A DNA stretch of 64,000 bases from Morganella sibonii (GCF_040560245.1 NZ_JAKMWP010000002.1); one strand, 5' to 3'. Positions 33,198-42,489 are shown, counted from the stretch's first letter. The notes: generated from the sequence alone by a model not told the origin. Numbers and translations are program-made.

Positions 33198-34187
33198 CTA
33201 ACCGGCAGGAATAATATTCTTTTTCTTTGTCAGTGTTTTCCGCGCTATACGCCACACGAAAGTATTACCGGATAATATAACATTCAGACGAAATTTATTT
33301 TTCCCTGGCTTTTTGATTAAAGTAAAATCAGATTTGTGGTATCTGAAGTCTTTGATATAAGACTTTAAATCAGAATAAAGACCGGTGGCCAGCATGTTCC
33401 ACATAAACTGAATCTGCAGGCTTAATACTTTAGCACGGACTTTGCTGAAAACGGATGACTTATCCGGTTTATTATAAGTTTCAGCAATGTAAGAAAGGAT
33501 TTTTTTCCATGCATCGAGATCACTGATATAATCTTCTTTCTTCCATTTTTTATTCATCAGTGACTCGCTGTGATAAATATAATTATACAAATATTCTTTT
33601 ATATAAGAGAATGAGCCTTTATTCAGGCATTCAAGGATAAATAAAACATCTTCTCCCACAACCATGGATGAATCAAAAATTACATTATTCTTATCCAAAA
33701 ACTCTTTTTTCAGCATTAAACAGCAAATATCAAAATAATCAAAGTTAAGAAAGTCAGTAATAACGGAATCTGTGTTATCATAGCATACTGATTGTGTCGT
33801 ATGATTGTCGGAATGTATTTTTCTGAATAAACAGTAAGCGAAGTCCCGGTTATCCTGTGTGATTTTATTGACCAGAGTGCTGATAAAACCCGGTTCATAT
33901 GTGTCATCACTGTCCAGAAAGCAGATATAACATCCGGAGGCTGCTTTAATACCTTCATTGCGTGCGGAAGAAACACCGCCGTTTTGTTTCCTGATATATC
34001 GGATGTGCTCATGTCTGTCCATATAACCCCGGCAGACGGAGGCTGTGTTATCTGACGAACCATCATCAATAATGATTATTTCAACCGCCGGGTAGGTCTG
34101 TCTTATCACACTGTCCAGTGAGCGGCCGATAAATTTTTCAGCATTGTATGCCGGTATGATGACCGAGACTAAAGCGTTACTGCTCAT
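33198..34187 (-). CDS. Family 2 glycosyltransferase
   Basis: The product is a 329-residue cytoplasmic GT-A fold glycosyltransferase. The nucleotide-sugar binding start is clear (VSVIIPAYNAEKFIGRSLDS), as are IIIIDDGSSDNTAS and the metal-binding motif FLDSDDTYEPGF (DxD variant) near residue 92. Such enzymes usually build LPS core, O antigen, capsule or teichoic-like glycans, and the acceptor cannot be told. The gene is AT-rich compared with neighbours and lies downstream of an EptA-like gene on the same strand, separated by 208 bp. Both may modify cell-surface polysaccharide. Confidence 0.88.
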   Translation of the reverse strand: MSSNALVSVIIPAYNAEKFIGRSLDSVIRQTYPAVEIIIIDDGSSDNTASVCRGYMDRHEHIRYIRKQNGGVSSARNEGIKAASGCYICFLDSDDTYEPGFISTLVNKITQDNRDFAYCLFRKIHSDNHTTQSVCYDNTDSVITDFLNFDYFDICCLMLKKEFLDKNNVIFDSSMVVGEDVLFILECLNKGSFSYIKEYLYNYIYHSESLMNKKWKKEDYISDLDAWKKILSYIAETYNKPDKSSVFSKVRAKVLSLQIQFMWNMLATGLYSDLKSYIKDFRYHKSDFTLIKKPGKNKFRLNVILSGNTFVWRIARKTLTKKKNIIPAG

Positions 34188-34395
34188 ATAATCGACTCTT
34201 AGTATATTACTGATTATTCAGTCACAAATGTTTTTATATGTCTGATGTTGATGTAAAAATAACTCCCGTAACGAAATAAACCATTTCCGCTCTGTCCTGT
34301 CAATCGTTAATGGCGGGTGACAGTACCTGAAGTGACAGGCCGGCATGCAGTATCCGGTCTGTCCGGTGGTTTATGACTGACCGGGATATTGCTGC

Positions 34396-35940
34396 TTACT
34401 TATTCTTGTCAAAATAAGAAGAGAACGGAATTGCAGAGCCATCAGTTGAAAGTATCCGATCATGCTGCTTATCCTGTTCGACAATTGACGGGTCTAATGA
34501 ATAGCCAAATAGTTCAGATAAAATATATTTGTTCATCAACCCGCTGAGCCATCCATCTTTATTGCGGTATTTTTCAACAAATTCACAGTTATAAGAAGGA
34601 TTCCCTGACTTATATAAAAATGGAATCAGGAATTGTTCCGCACCTTTGGAAAAGCCATGGCCTTTGCCGACAATTTCTCCGTGATCAGAAGTATAGATAA
34701 AGATATAATCATCTGTAACTGATGTCACTTCATCATAAAGCCGGCCAATGACATTATCGGTATGACGGATGGTCAGGTCATAGTCGCCGGTGTCATTCAG
34801 TTGTTGTTTTTCTGTGTCTGTATAGTTTGTATAGGGCATGTGATTACCCCATAAATGCAGAATAATAAACTTATATTCATCCGGTTCAGATAAGGCCTGC
34901 TTTAATAACCCGGGTAGTTTCATGTCATTGTTCTCTTCCACAATGACAGTATTATTTCTTTGGGCAAGATAGCCATATTTTGAACCGTTAACGCCTGCCA
35001 GGGACTGAGCACCCAGCCAGTAGGTTTTATATCCCTGATCCTGTGCTATTTCTATAACCGATTTTTGGCGGAATAAATTTTCTTCGCTTTCCGGTGTGTA
35101 AAATGAAAGCGATAATGAAATGGAGTTTCGTGTTATCGGAGAAGATGAATGTACTTTCTCTGTAACACAGGCATTGTCACCCCGAAAAATGCGTTCCATC
35201 TCAGGTGTCGTTTCTTTGGAATACCCGTAGATATGATACCTGGACGGAGATGATGATTCCCCGATGATAAAAATGATGATTTTATTCTGAGGTTTTCCGG
35301 CAGACACCAGTACCTGGTTTAGTTTCCGGTCAGGATAATTCTCCGCATACTTATCATGGCTGAGGGAAACGGCAGAAAGATACATAATATTTCCGGTCAC
35401 AACAGGAAACTTATCCCGGAGGTATACACCCAATTCATAAGGGTCCTCCCTGAAATTTACGTATAGATTGCGATACTCCGGGATGACCTCTCTGAGCAGA
35501 GAAATCGTCAGAAAGCTGAAAACGACCAGCGGGGATAATTTAAACCAGCGGGGAAGACTGAGTTTTTTTCTCCGGAAGCAGATAAAAATTAATACACTTA
35601 TGCACAGGGCCGGAGATATGATGGAGTATAAGTAGTGCTCCAGCATCAGTGTTGCTTCAGAATTGTTGGTTTCCAGTGCTGAATCGAGTACACCTGCAGA
35701 AATTCGTTCATGGAATTCGGTGAAATAACCGATTTCGAGTGAAAACACCAGGGTAATAATAAATCCTGCAGTGGCAGGCAGCCAGTGCTTACTATTCAGA
35801 AGAATAATGGTACATAAAATCAAAAATAGTGTAGCTAAATGCGGAACCGATGAATCACGCTGATACAAAAATGTATTGGTGAGATAACTTAGCAGCATGA
35901 TAGTAACGAATAACAGAAGGTATTTATATTTTTTCAGCAT
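34396..35940 (-). CDS. EptA/CptA-like phosphoethanolamine transferase
   Basis: The product belongs to the alkaline-phosphatase superfamily of inner-membrane phosphoethanolamine transferases that decorate lipid A or LPS core. ATG 35940 (MLKKYKYLLLFVTIML) gives 514 residues with the expected five membrane segments; a GTG at 35988 would add 16. The periplasmic domain has IIGESSSPSRYHIYGYS (metal-binding Glu and nucleophile region; Ser where EptA has Thr), HLWGNHMPY and YTSDHGE (metal ligands). It is AT-rich. Its target cannot be told; lipid A, core heptose or another glycan are all possible. If lipid A, it would bear on the polymyxin resistance typical of this family. Confidence 0.8.
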   Translation of the reverse strand: MLKKYKYLLLFVTIMLLSYLTNTFLYQRDSSVPHLATLFLILCTIILLNSKHWLPATAGFIITLVFSLEIGYFTEFHERISAGVLDSALETNNSEATLMLEHYLYSIISPALCISVLIFICFRRKKLSLPRWFKLSPLVVFSFLTISLLREVIPEYRNLYVNFREDPYELGVYLRDKFPVVTGNIMYLSAVSLSHDKYAENYPDRKLNQVLVSAGKPQNKIIIFIIGESSSPSRYHIYGYSKETTPEMERIFRGDNACVTEKVHSSSPITRNSISLSLSFYTPESEENLFRQKSVIEIAQDQGYKTYWLGAQSLAGVNGSKYGYLAQRNNTVIVEENNDMKLPGLLKQALSEPDEYKFIILHLWGNHMPYTNYTDTEKQQLNDTGDYDLTIRHTDNVIGRLYDEVTSVTDDYIFIYTSDHGEIVGKGHGFSKGAEQFLIPFLYKSGNPSYNCEFVEKYRNKDGWLSGLMNKYILSELFGYSLDPSIVEQDKQHDRILSTDGSAIPFSSYFDKNK

Positions 35941-36109
35941 CAGGTCAATGGCCAATATTAAGAATAGTATTAAATTTTTTATCAGCACTAAATGCTAAAG
36001 GATATCCCGCAGGAATACAATGTTTGGAAAAACAGCATGCTTCATCTTTCGTTAATAAAAATTTTCGTCAGAAATTTATATTGTCAATATCCTTAAAGGA
36101 GGCAGTTAA

Positions 36110-36352
36110 TATTTTTTATATCGGCCTGCTGGCTTAGGCTGGTTTACAGATGCCGTGCCGCCGGGGTTCGCTGCAGGTCCCTGCAATATGTTGCAGTACA
36201 GCCTGCAAAAAGGGGAAATTCAGATTGTTTTCCCTGAAATTATCGCCGATCCTTTCTGTTATTACACACTGACACCGGCCGGAATTCAGAAATCCACCGC
36301 GCATCACGCATTTGAATCCTGGCTTTTCAGTCAGGGAAATACAGTCCGCTGA
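36110..36352 (+). pseudogene. C-terminal remnant of a LysR-type regulator
   Basis: An open frame of about 80 codons follows a TAA at 36107. It translates into a piece that reads like the last part of a LysR-type (GcvA-like) effector domain: AGPCNMLQYSLQKGEIQIVF, then a YYTLTP stretch and a final HAFESWLFSQG before a stop. The DNA-binding half and most of the effector domain are missing. An ATG-like start at 36155 (GTG) exists, but a functional protein is doubtful. It lies at the border of the AT-rich eptA-like/GT2 segment, which fits truncation during insertion or deletion. Confidence 0.45.
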
Positions 36353-36362
36353 AGGAGGTATT

Positions 36363-36776
36363 ATGTGGAACATACACCCGACACGCAGCCGTTATACATT
36401 GCTGGCTCAGTATCTGTCGCCCCTGGATGCCCGGATTGAGGCCGGTTTACTGCAATCGGAAGGGATTGAGGTGATGCTGCTGGATGAAAATATTGTCTGG
36501 AATAATCAGATGTATGCACAGGCGGTCGGCGGTGTAAAACTGCTGGTTAACCAGGATGAATTAACCCGTGCGCAGGATATTCTGGCGGATTATCATCAGG
36601 GGGATTTCGAGATTGATGAGGACGGAGAACCGGTTGAGACAGGTCCGGAACCGGCAGCGGAAAACAGCAAAGAAGATTATGTCAATATGGGGTTTGTATT
36701 CCTTATCTTTCTGACGCTCGGGCTGGCAATTCCGTTTAAGGCGCTGCACCATCATTTGAAAAAGAAAACAAAGTAA
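36363..36776 (+). CDS. DUF2007 protein with C-terminal membrane anchor
   Basis: ATG 36363 (MWNIHPTRSRYTLLAQYLSP), preceded by AAGGAGGT, gives 138 residues. Residues about 12-75 fit the DUF2007 fold (related to PII-like small domains), with LDARIEAGLLQSEGIEVMLL, NQMYAQAVGGVKLLVNQDEL and RAQDILADY. The C-terminus has an acidic linker and one membrane segment (FVFLIFLTLGLAIPF), so the domain is likely tethered to the inner membrane. Function is unknown; such proteins are called putative signal transducers without proof. Confidence 0.72.
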   Translation: MWNIHPTRSRYTLLAQYLSPLDARIEAGLLQSEGIEVMLLDENIVWNNQMYAQAVGGVKLLVNQDELTRAQDILADYHQGDFEIDEDGEPVETGPEPAAENSKEDYVNMGFVFLIFLTLGLAIPFKALHHHLKKKTK

Positions 36777-36777
36777 A

Positions 36778-36809
36778 TGCCGGATGAGGGGAATATCCGC
36801 CATCCGGCA
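36778..36809. repeat. Hairpin between convergent DUF2007 and permease genes
   Basis: TGCCGGATG (36778-36786) pairs with CATCCGGCA (36801-36809). No T-tract follows, so termination is uncertain. Confidence 0.5.
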
Positions 36810-36815
36810 GAAACA

Positions 36816-38150
36816 TCAGTGATCGACAAACACAAACTTCAGCACAAACAGCAGAGCAACCAGAATCACACACGGATTCAGCTCTTTCAGACGTCCGGTG
36901 CCCAGCTTCATCACACAGTAAGAGATAAAACCGAGCGCAATACCGTCGGTGATTGAGAAACTGAACGGCATCATAATTGCGGTGATAAAGGCGGGAACCG
37001 CATCTGTCAGGTCATCCCAGTTTACCCGTGCCAGGCTGGATGTCATCAGCACCCCGACATAAATCAGCGCACCGGCAACCGCATAGGCAGGTACCATACC
37101 GGCCAGCGGGGAGAGGAAAATCACCAGCAGGAACAGCAGCCCGACGACCACAGCTGTCAGCCCCGTCCGGCCGCCGACAGAAACCCCGGAGGTACTTTCA
37201 ATATAGGCGGTGACCGACGAAGTGCCGATAAAACCGCCGAGCACTGAGCTGACACTGTCCACATACAGCGCTTTCTGCATATTCGGGAACTTACCGTCCT
37301 TGTCTGCCAGTCCGGCTTTGTCGGTTACCCCGATAAGAGTACCGGATGAGTCAAACAGGTTAACCAGCATAAACGAGAAAATAATACCCGACAGACCGAT
37401 ATTAAAGGCACCGGCCACATCCACCTTGCCCAGCACACTGGTGACATCCGGCGGCATGGAGAAAATACCGTTGTAGGTGACATCCCCCAGCAGCCAGCCA
37501 ATCAGTGTGGTGACCACGATAGAGATCAGCACCGCTGCGTGAATACGGCGTGATGCCAGAATAGTGATAATAAAAAAGCCCAGTGCACCGAGCCAGACGG
37601 AGTGGGAGGTCAGATCGCCCATGGAAACCAGTGTATCCGGGTTCGGAACGACCAGACCGATATTCTTCAGTCCCATCATCGCGATAAACAGCCCGATACC
37701 ACTGGTGATCCCCACCCGCAGACCAAGCGGGATATTGGCAATCATCCAGTAACGGATACGGAACAGGGTCAGCAGCAGCATGCCGAGCGCGCCCCAGAAA
37801 ATAGCGCCCATCCCGATTTGCCAGGAGTAACCCATGGCAGAAACCACGCCGAAAGCAAAAAAGGCGTTCAGGCCCATAGCCGGTGCCAGTGCAACCGGCA
37901 GATTTGCCAGACAGCCCATCAGAATACAGCCGAATGCAGCAATCAGACAGGTGGTCACGAAGACTGCCTGTGTGTCCATCCCGGCAGCACCGAGAATTTG
38001 CGGGTTAACAAAAATGATATACACCATGGTAAGAAAAGTGGTTATACCGGCGATAACTTCAGTTCGTGCAGTCGTACCGTGTGCCTGTAAACGGAATAAA
38101 CGTCCCAGTACACCCGTTTCCCGGATGTTTTCCGGTGTGTGATTATCCAT
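36816..38150 (-). CDS. adeQ: Adenine permease (AdeQ-like, NCS2/AzgA family)
   Basis: The product is a 444-residue inner-membrane purine permease with about 13 membrane segments. Family signatures are present: TTFLTMVYIIFVNPQILGAA, ALAPAMGLNAFFAFGVV and FDSSGTLIGVTDKAGLAD. In E. coli the related AdeQ (YicO) is encoded beside the adenine deaminase, and here too the deaminase gene is the divergent neighbour. Import of adenine for deamination is therefore the likely role. AdeP-type specificity cannot be excluded from sequence. Confidence 0.9.
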   Translation of the reverse strand: MDNHTPENIRETGVLGRLFRLQAHGTTARTEVIAGITTFLTMVYIIFVNPQILGAAGMDTQAVFVTTCLIAAFGCILMGCLANLPVALAPAMGLNAFFAFGVVSAMGYSWQIGMGAIFWGALGMLLLTLFRIRYWMIANIPLGLRVGITSGIGLFIAMMGLKNIGLVVPNPDTLVSMGDLTSHSVWLGALGFFIITILASRRIHAAVLISIVVTTLIGWLLGDVTYNGIFSMPPDVTSVLGKVDVAGAFNIGLSGIIFSFMLVNLFDSSGTLIGVTDKAGLADKDGKFPNMQKALYVDSVSSVLGGFIGTSSVTAYIESTSGVSVGGRTGLTAVVVGLLFLLVIFLSPLAGMVPAYAVAGALIYVGVLMTSSLARVNWDDLTDAVPAFITAIMMPFSFSITDGIALGFISYCVMKLGTGRLKELNPCVILVALLFVLKFVFVDH

Positions 38151-38254
38151 TTTATGCTCCTGTCTCCCGGGGAAAAGATAACTGGTCTGATAAATGCATA
38201 ATCAATGCCAGCATCGTAATGACTTTCCGTGAGAAACCGTAATCATCCGGTTAT

Positions 38255-38281
38255 GCCGCAATAATTTGTAACAGTTGCGGC
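38255..38281. promoter_or_regulatory. Inverted repeat in adeQ-ade control region
   Basis: GCCGCAA (38255-38261) and TTGCGGC (38275-38281) are perfect 7-bp arms spaced 13 bp apart, between the divergent permease and deaminase genes. It could be an operator; neither a PurR box nor a purine riboswitch core was recognised. Confidence 0.35.
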
Positions 38282-38371
38282 GGGGATCACCTTTATTCCG
38301 GCACGTCTCACAGGACAGAGAGAACACCGTGAATTCACATTATCAATGTGAGAGAAAAACAGGGGACAGTG

Positions 38372-40138
38372 ATGAACAGTGAGAAAAATAAGCACACCTG
38401 CACGCGCAGCCGTGAAGAAATGACAACACTCCTTGCTGTGGCACGCAGTGAGGCACCTGCGGATTATCGTATTGATAATGTCCGGATACTGGATCTGATT
38501 AACGGCGGGGAATTTCCGGGGCCGGTAGTGATAAGCGGGCGGGTGATTGCCGGTGTCGGCCCGGTGTATAAAGATGCCCCCGCACATCAGGTGGTTGACG
38601 GTAAAAATGCGGTGGTTGTACCCGGATTTATCGACTCTCACCTGCACATTGAATCCGGCATGATGACCCCGGTTACGTTTGAAAGCGCCACACTGCCGCT
38701 GGGGGTTACGTCGATAGTGTGTGATCCGCATGAAATTGTGAATGTGATGGGGAAGGAGGGGATAGAGTGGTTTCTGCGCTGCGCGGAGCAGGCTCAGCAG
38801 AATCAGTTTGTTCAGGTCAGCTCCTGTGTGCCTGCATTGCCGGGCAGTGATGTGAACGGCGCGGATTTTCCGCTGACGGAGATGCTGCAATATAAAGATC
38901 ACCCGCATGTGCTGGGGCTGGCGGAGATGATGAATTTCCCGGCGGTGATTGCCGGTGAGGCAGAAACGCTGGATAAACTGGATGCATTCCGCGATATGAC
39001 ACTGGATGGCCACTGTCCGGTGGTTACCGGAAAAGATCTTAACGGTTATATTGCCGGAGGGATAGAAAACTGCCATGAATCTCACCGCTATGAGGAAGGA
39101 TTAGAAAAACTGGCACTGGGAATGACACTGATGATCCGCGAAGGCTCCGCGGCACGGAACCTGGATGCACTGGCACCGCTGATCACGGCCATGAGCAGCC
39201 CGCAGTGTCTGTTATGCACAGATGACCGCAACCCGTGGGAAATCATTCATGAAGGCCATATTAATGCGCTGGTGTATCGTCTGATCAATCAGCATCAGAT
39301 TCCGGTACATGTGGCTTACCGGGTCGCCAGCTGGTCTGCCGCACGGCATTTCGGACTGAAAAATCTGGGGCTGGTGGCGCCGGGGAAACAGGCGGATCTG
39401 GTGCTGCTGAGAGATGAGAAAACGGTCGATATTCAGGCTGTTATGTGCGGCGGCCGCTGGGTGGATAAAGCGGCACTGTTGCGTGAGCGGGAGGCAAAAC
39501 AGGCGGCATCACGTCCGCCGATGCAGAATACGGTTCGCCGTCAGGCGGTGACCGCACAATCTCTGGCCTTTGTACCGGAAACCGGCCGTGAGTATCGTGC
39601 CATCAGTGTGATCCCGAATGAGCTGATCACCTGTGAGCAGCGTGTCAGCTGGGACGGACGCCGCTACGATTGTGATAATATCTGCTCACTTGCGGTGATT
39701 GAACGTTATGGCCGCCAGATACCGCCGGCAACCGCATTGCTGCATAATTTCGGCCTGATACGAGGGGCACTGGCATCAACGGTCAGTCACGACAGTCATA
39801 ATATTGTGGTGGCCGGTATTGACCCGATGGATATGGCACTGGCGGTGAATCAGCTGATTGCCGGTGGCGGCGGGATGTGTGTGGTGGCTGACGGGCGGGT
39901 GCTGAGCCATGCGACACTGCCGATCGCCGGGCTGATGAGTGATAAAACGGCGGATGAGATTGCCGCTGAAATCGAATCCCTGAAAGCGGCCTGCCGCGAC
40001 TGCGGAGTGATGCTGAACGAGCCGTTTATTCAGATGGCATTTCTGTCACTGCCGGTGATCCCGACGCTGAAACTTACCAGCCTCGGGTTATATGATGTGA
40101 ATAAATTTGTTTTTACACACAGTGAGTTAACCGCATAA
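38372..40138 (+). CDS. ade: Adenine deaminase
   Basis: The enzyme converts adenine to hypoxanthine and ammonia in purine salvage. The start is ATG 38372 (MNSEKNKHTCTRSR) with AGGGGA upstream, giving 588 residues, the same as E. coli Ade; a frame from 38348 adds eight residues. Amidohydrolase metal ligands are visible in VVPGFIDSHLHIESGMMTP (HxH near residue 92) and later in VCDPHEIVNVMG and the LCTDDRNPWE segment. It is paired with the adenine permease across a 220-bp divergent region. Confidence 0.96.
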   Translation: MNSEKNKHTCTRSREEMTTLLAVARSEAPADYRIDNVRILDLINGGEFPGPVVISGRVIAGVGPVYKDAPAHQVVDGKNAVVVPGFIDSHLHIESGMMTPVTFESATLPLGVTSIVCDPHEIVNVMGKEGIEWFLRCAEQAQQNQFVQVSSCVPALPGSDVNGADFPLTEMLQYKDHPHVLGLAEMMNFPAVIAGEAETLDKLDAFRDMTLDGHCPVVTGKDLNGYIAGGIENCHESHRYEEGLEKLALGMTLMIREGSAARNLDALAPLITAMSSPQCLLCTDDRNPWEIIHEGHINALVYRLINQHQIPVHVAYRVASWSAARHFGLKNLGLVAPGKQADLVLLRDEKTVDIQAVMCGGRWVDKAALLREREAKQAASRPPMQNTVRRQAVTAQSLAFVPETGREYRAISVIPNELITCEQRVSWDGRRYDCDNICSLAVIERYGRQIPPATALLHNFGLIRGALASTVSHDSHNIVVAGIDPMDMALAVNQLIAGGGGMCVVADGRVLSHATLPIAGLMSDKTADEIAAEIESLKAACRDCGVMLNEPFIQMAFLSLPVIPTLKLTSLGLYDVNKFVFTHSELTA

Positions 40139-40142
40139 ACGG

Positions 40143-40174
40143 AAAAAGGACAGAGACGGTCTGTCTCTGTCCTT
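40143..40174. terminator. Terminator between ade and the ABC operon
   Basis: A perfect 12-bp stem AAGGACAGAGAC/GTCTCTGTCCTT (40146-40157 with 40163-40174). Five T follow on the minus strand, so it ends the ABC transporter operon best and may also block ade read-through. Confidence 0.7.
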
Positions 40175-40179
40175 ATGAA

Positions 40180-40902
40180 CTACAGCACGCGGCTGAGAAA
40201 CGCGGCGGTACGCGGGTTTTGCGGGTGATTAAAGATCTGCTCCGGTGTGCCGGACTCCTGAATAACCCCCTGGTCGATAAAAAAGACGCGGTCTGCCACT
40301 TCGCGGGCAAAGTTCATCTCATGGGTCACAATCACCATGGTCATGCCTTCATGTGCCAGATTTTTCATCACATTCAGTACTTCGCCGACCAGCTCGGGAT
40401 CGAGAGCGGAGGTGGGTTCATCAAACAGCAGTACGGTCGGGTCCATTGCAAGGGCTCGGGCGATGGCCACCCGCTGCTGTTGTCCGCCTGACAAACTCTC
40501 CGGCCAGGCATCAATTTTGTCCGGCAGACCGACTTTTTCCAGTAATTGTTCTGCTTTCAGCAGGGCATCGGCTTTTTTCAGTCCGGACACCATCAGCGGT
40601 GCCATCGTGATATTATCCAGCACGGTCATATGCGGAAACAGATTAAAGCGCTGGAATACCATGCCGGCATGTGCACGCATCCGGTTCAGGTCGGTTTTCG
40701 GGTCACACACATCGGTGCCGTTAACCACGATTTCACCGGAGTCCGCCCGCTCCAGGGCATTCAGGCAGCGCAGAAAGGTACTCTTCCCGGAGCCGGACGG
40801 CCCTATCACACAAACAACTTCCTGCGGGCGGATATCACAGCTGATACCGCGCAGTACATGCGTGTCGCCGAACTTTTTCTGTAAATTTTTAACGTGAATC
40901 AC
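40180..40902 (-). CDS. Amino-acid ABC transporter ATPase (GlnQ-type)
   Basis: The product has 240 residues, the usual size of polar amino-acid ATPases. Walker A (GPSGSGKST) is near residue 33, the Q-loop in VFQRFNLFPHMTV, the signature LSGGQQQRVAIARALA, Walker B VLLFDEPTSALDP and the switch His in VTHEM. It energises import by the permease and binding protein encoded just upstream. The start overlaps the permease stop by 14 bases. Confidence 0.95.
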   Translation of the reverse strand: MIHVKNLQKKFGDTHVLRGISCDIRPQEVVCVIGPSGSGKSTFLRCLNALERADSGEIVVNGTDVCDPKTDLNRMRAHAGMVFQRFNLFPHMTVLDNITMAPLMVSGLKKADALLKAEQLLEKVGLPDKIDAWPESLSGGQQQRVAIARALAMDPTVLLFDEPTSALDPELVGEVLNVMKNLAHEGMTMVIVTHEMNFAREVADRVFFIDQGVIQESGTPEQIFNHPQNPRTAAFLSRVL

Positions 40903-41653
40903 TTCTGCTCAACCTTCTTTCGGTGTATTGAACCAGCTGTGCCAGCAGGAATGTCAGCATCCAGTAAATAACGGAGATGACCAGGTACGGTTCCCAGTAA
41001 GTTGCATATGCACCGGACACTGTCCGCGCCGCATAGGCCAGGTCGGCAAGGCCGATAGCGGAGGCCAGGGAGGAATCTTTGACAATGGCGATGGCATTGT
41101 TTCCCAGCGGGGGCAGAATACGGCGGAAAGCCTGCGGCAGGATCACCTTGCGCATGGTTTTCCCCCAGCTCATGCCCAGAGCACGGGAGGCTTCTGTCTG
41201 TCCGCGGTCAACAGACTGTATTCCGGCCCGGAAAATCTCGGAAACATACGCCCCGGCATTGAGTGTGATAGCAACAATACAGGAGAGAAATGCGCCATAG
41301 TCTGAACGCAGCATTCTGGCGGTATCTGAAGAGATAATCCCGCCGGTGACCATCAGCCCGTCACGCGGGTTAATAAACAGCGGCACCAGTGCAAAGTGTA
41401 CTACCATGATCTGCACAAACAGCGGCGTACCGCGGAATGCACTGACATAAAACCGTACCGGATACTGTACAAAGAACAACAACAGCCATTTCGCCGGACC
41501 GCGCTCTGCACGGGCTGTCCGGCCGAGGCCGAGTGTCAGTCCCCACAGGGTCCCTAAGATGACGCAGATAATAGTACATTTAATCGTCATCAGTGCCCCT
41601 TCCATAAATAACGGGGCGTATTCTTCTATAATTTCCCAGCGGAAAGCTGACAT
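40889..41653 (-). CDS. Amino-acid ABC transporter permease
   Basis: This is a HisM/GlnP-type inner-membrane permease. The start is ATG 41653 (MSAFRWEIIEEYAPL), with AGGA eight bases upstream, giving 254 residues; ATG 41662 is less likely because the ribosome site would abut it. The EAA loop that contacts the ATPase is clear (EASRALGMSWGKTMRKVILP QAFRR). Only one permease gene is present, so a homodimer is expected. An insertion around residues 90-115 (FINPRDGLMVTGG) separates two membrane segments, as seen in some GlnP relatives. Confidence 0.93.
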   Translation of the reverse strand: MSAFRWEIIEEYAPLFMEGALMTIKCTIICVILGTLWGLTLGLGRTARAERGPAKWLLLFFVQYPVRFYVSAFRGTPLFVQIMVVHFALVPLFINPRDGLMVTGGIISSDTARMLRSDYGAFLSCIVAITLNAGAYVSEIFRAGIQSVDRGQTEASRALGMSWGKTMRKVILPQAFRRILPPLGNNAIAIVKDSSLASAIGLADLAYAARTVSGAYATYWEPYLVISVIYWMLTFLLAQLVQYTERRLSRSDSR

Positions 41654-41666
41654 AACATCCATCCTG

Positions 41667-41701
41667 AAAAAACAGATCAAACCCGCCGCAGGAGCGGGTT
41701 T
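41667..41701 (-). terminator. Attenuating hairpin between binding protein and permease
   Basis: On the minus strand AAACCCGC (41701-41694) pairs with GCGGGTTT (41686-41679), followed after six bases by six T. It lies between the binding-protein stop and the permease start. It probably lets more binding protein than membrane parts be made. Confidence 0.6.
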
Positions 41702-41721
41702 CTCATCAGATAAATAATAAA

Positions 41722-42489
41722 TTACTGCGCGGGCAGGGAAGGTACGTCGTTATCGAACCACTTCTGATAGATTTTGGCGTAAGTTCCGTCAGCAATGATT
41801 TTTGCCAGACCCCGGTTAATTTTTTCCTGTAATTCGGTATTACCTTTGGCGACGGCAATCCCGAAATACTGTTTTTCAAAATGATTGTCGTAAATCAGTT
41901 TAAATTTCTTATCCGGATGGGTTTTGATATAAAACTTCACGACCCCGACATCGCCGACCGCCGCATCCACACCGTCTTCATATAATTCCTGTAACAGCAG
42001 CGGAGTATTATCAAACCGTTTGATGGCAGTACTGTTTTTACCGAGCACATCAGAAACCACAATATCCCCGGTGCTGGAGTTCACCACACCGACGTTATAT
42101 TTGCTGAGTTCAGATAATGCGCTTATCGGTGAATTTTCATTCACCACAATAGCCTGTTCTGCCGGGAAATACGGGGCGGAGAAATCCACCATCTGCCTGC
42201 GTTTGTCAGTAATGGTAATACCGGAAATTATAATATCGCGATCCCCGGCGGACAGTGTGGCGAAAATACCTTCCCACGGCGTGTTGATTAATTTGACATC
42301 AAAATCTTCGGCAGCAGCGACTGCTTTAATAATATCGATATCAAATCCTTCGAGTTGTTTTTCACTGTTTTCAAATTCAAACGGACGATAGGTGCCGCCG
42401 GCACCAACCACATAAGTTTCTTTGGCCTGACTTACCCCGGTGAATGCTAATAGTGATAAACAGCCTGCAAAGACCAATTTCTTAAACAT
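41722..42489 (-). CDS. Amino-acid ABC transporter periplasmic binding protein
   Basis: This is a 255-residue solute-binding protein of the SBP_bac_3 family (ArtJ/HisJ/GlnH type) with signal peptide MFKKLVFAGCLSLLAFTGVSQA. Ligand-site features are YRPFEFENS, LEGFDIDIIKAVA, SGITITDKRRQMVDFSAPY (Arg for the substrate carboxylate) and AAVGDVGVVKFY. The substrate cannot be fixed from sequence; possible ArgR boxes upstream favour arginine or another basic amino acid. It is the first gene of a three-gene operon with permease and ATPase. Confidence 0.93.
   Translation of the reverse strand: MFKKLVFAGCLSLLAFTGVSQAKETYVVGAGGTYRPFEFENSEKQLEGFDIDIIKAVAAAEDFDVKLINTPWEGIFATLSAGDRDIIISGITITDKRRQMVDFSAPYFPAEQAIVVNENSPISALSELSKYNVGVVNSSTGDIVVSDVLGKNSTAIKRFDNTPLLLQELYEDGVDAAVGDVGVVKFYIKTHPDKKFKLIYDNHFEKQYFGIAVAKGNTELQEKINRGLAKIIADGTYAKIYQKWFDNDVPSLPAQ

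Noticed and set aside
36134..36373. 79-codon minus-strand frame opposite the LysR remnant
   Set aside because: No family features; the plus-strand translation of the same stretch has regulator-like sequence.
38151..38371. Purine riboswitch or PurR box before ade
   Set aside because: No purine aptamer core or PurR palindrome is visible, only an unassigned 7-bp inverted repeat.
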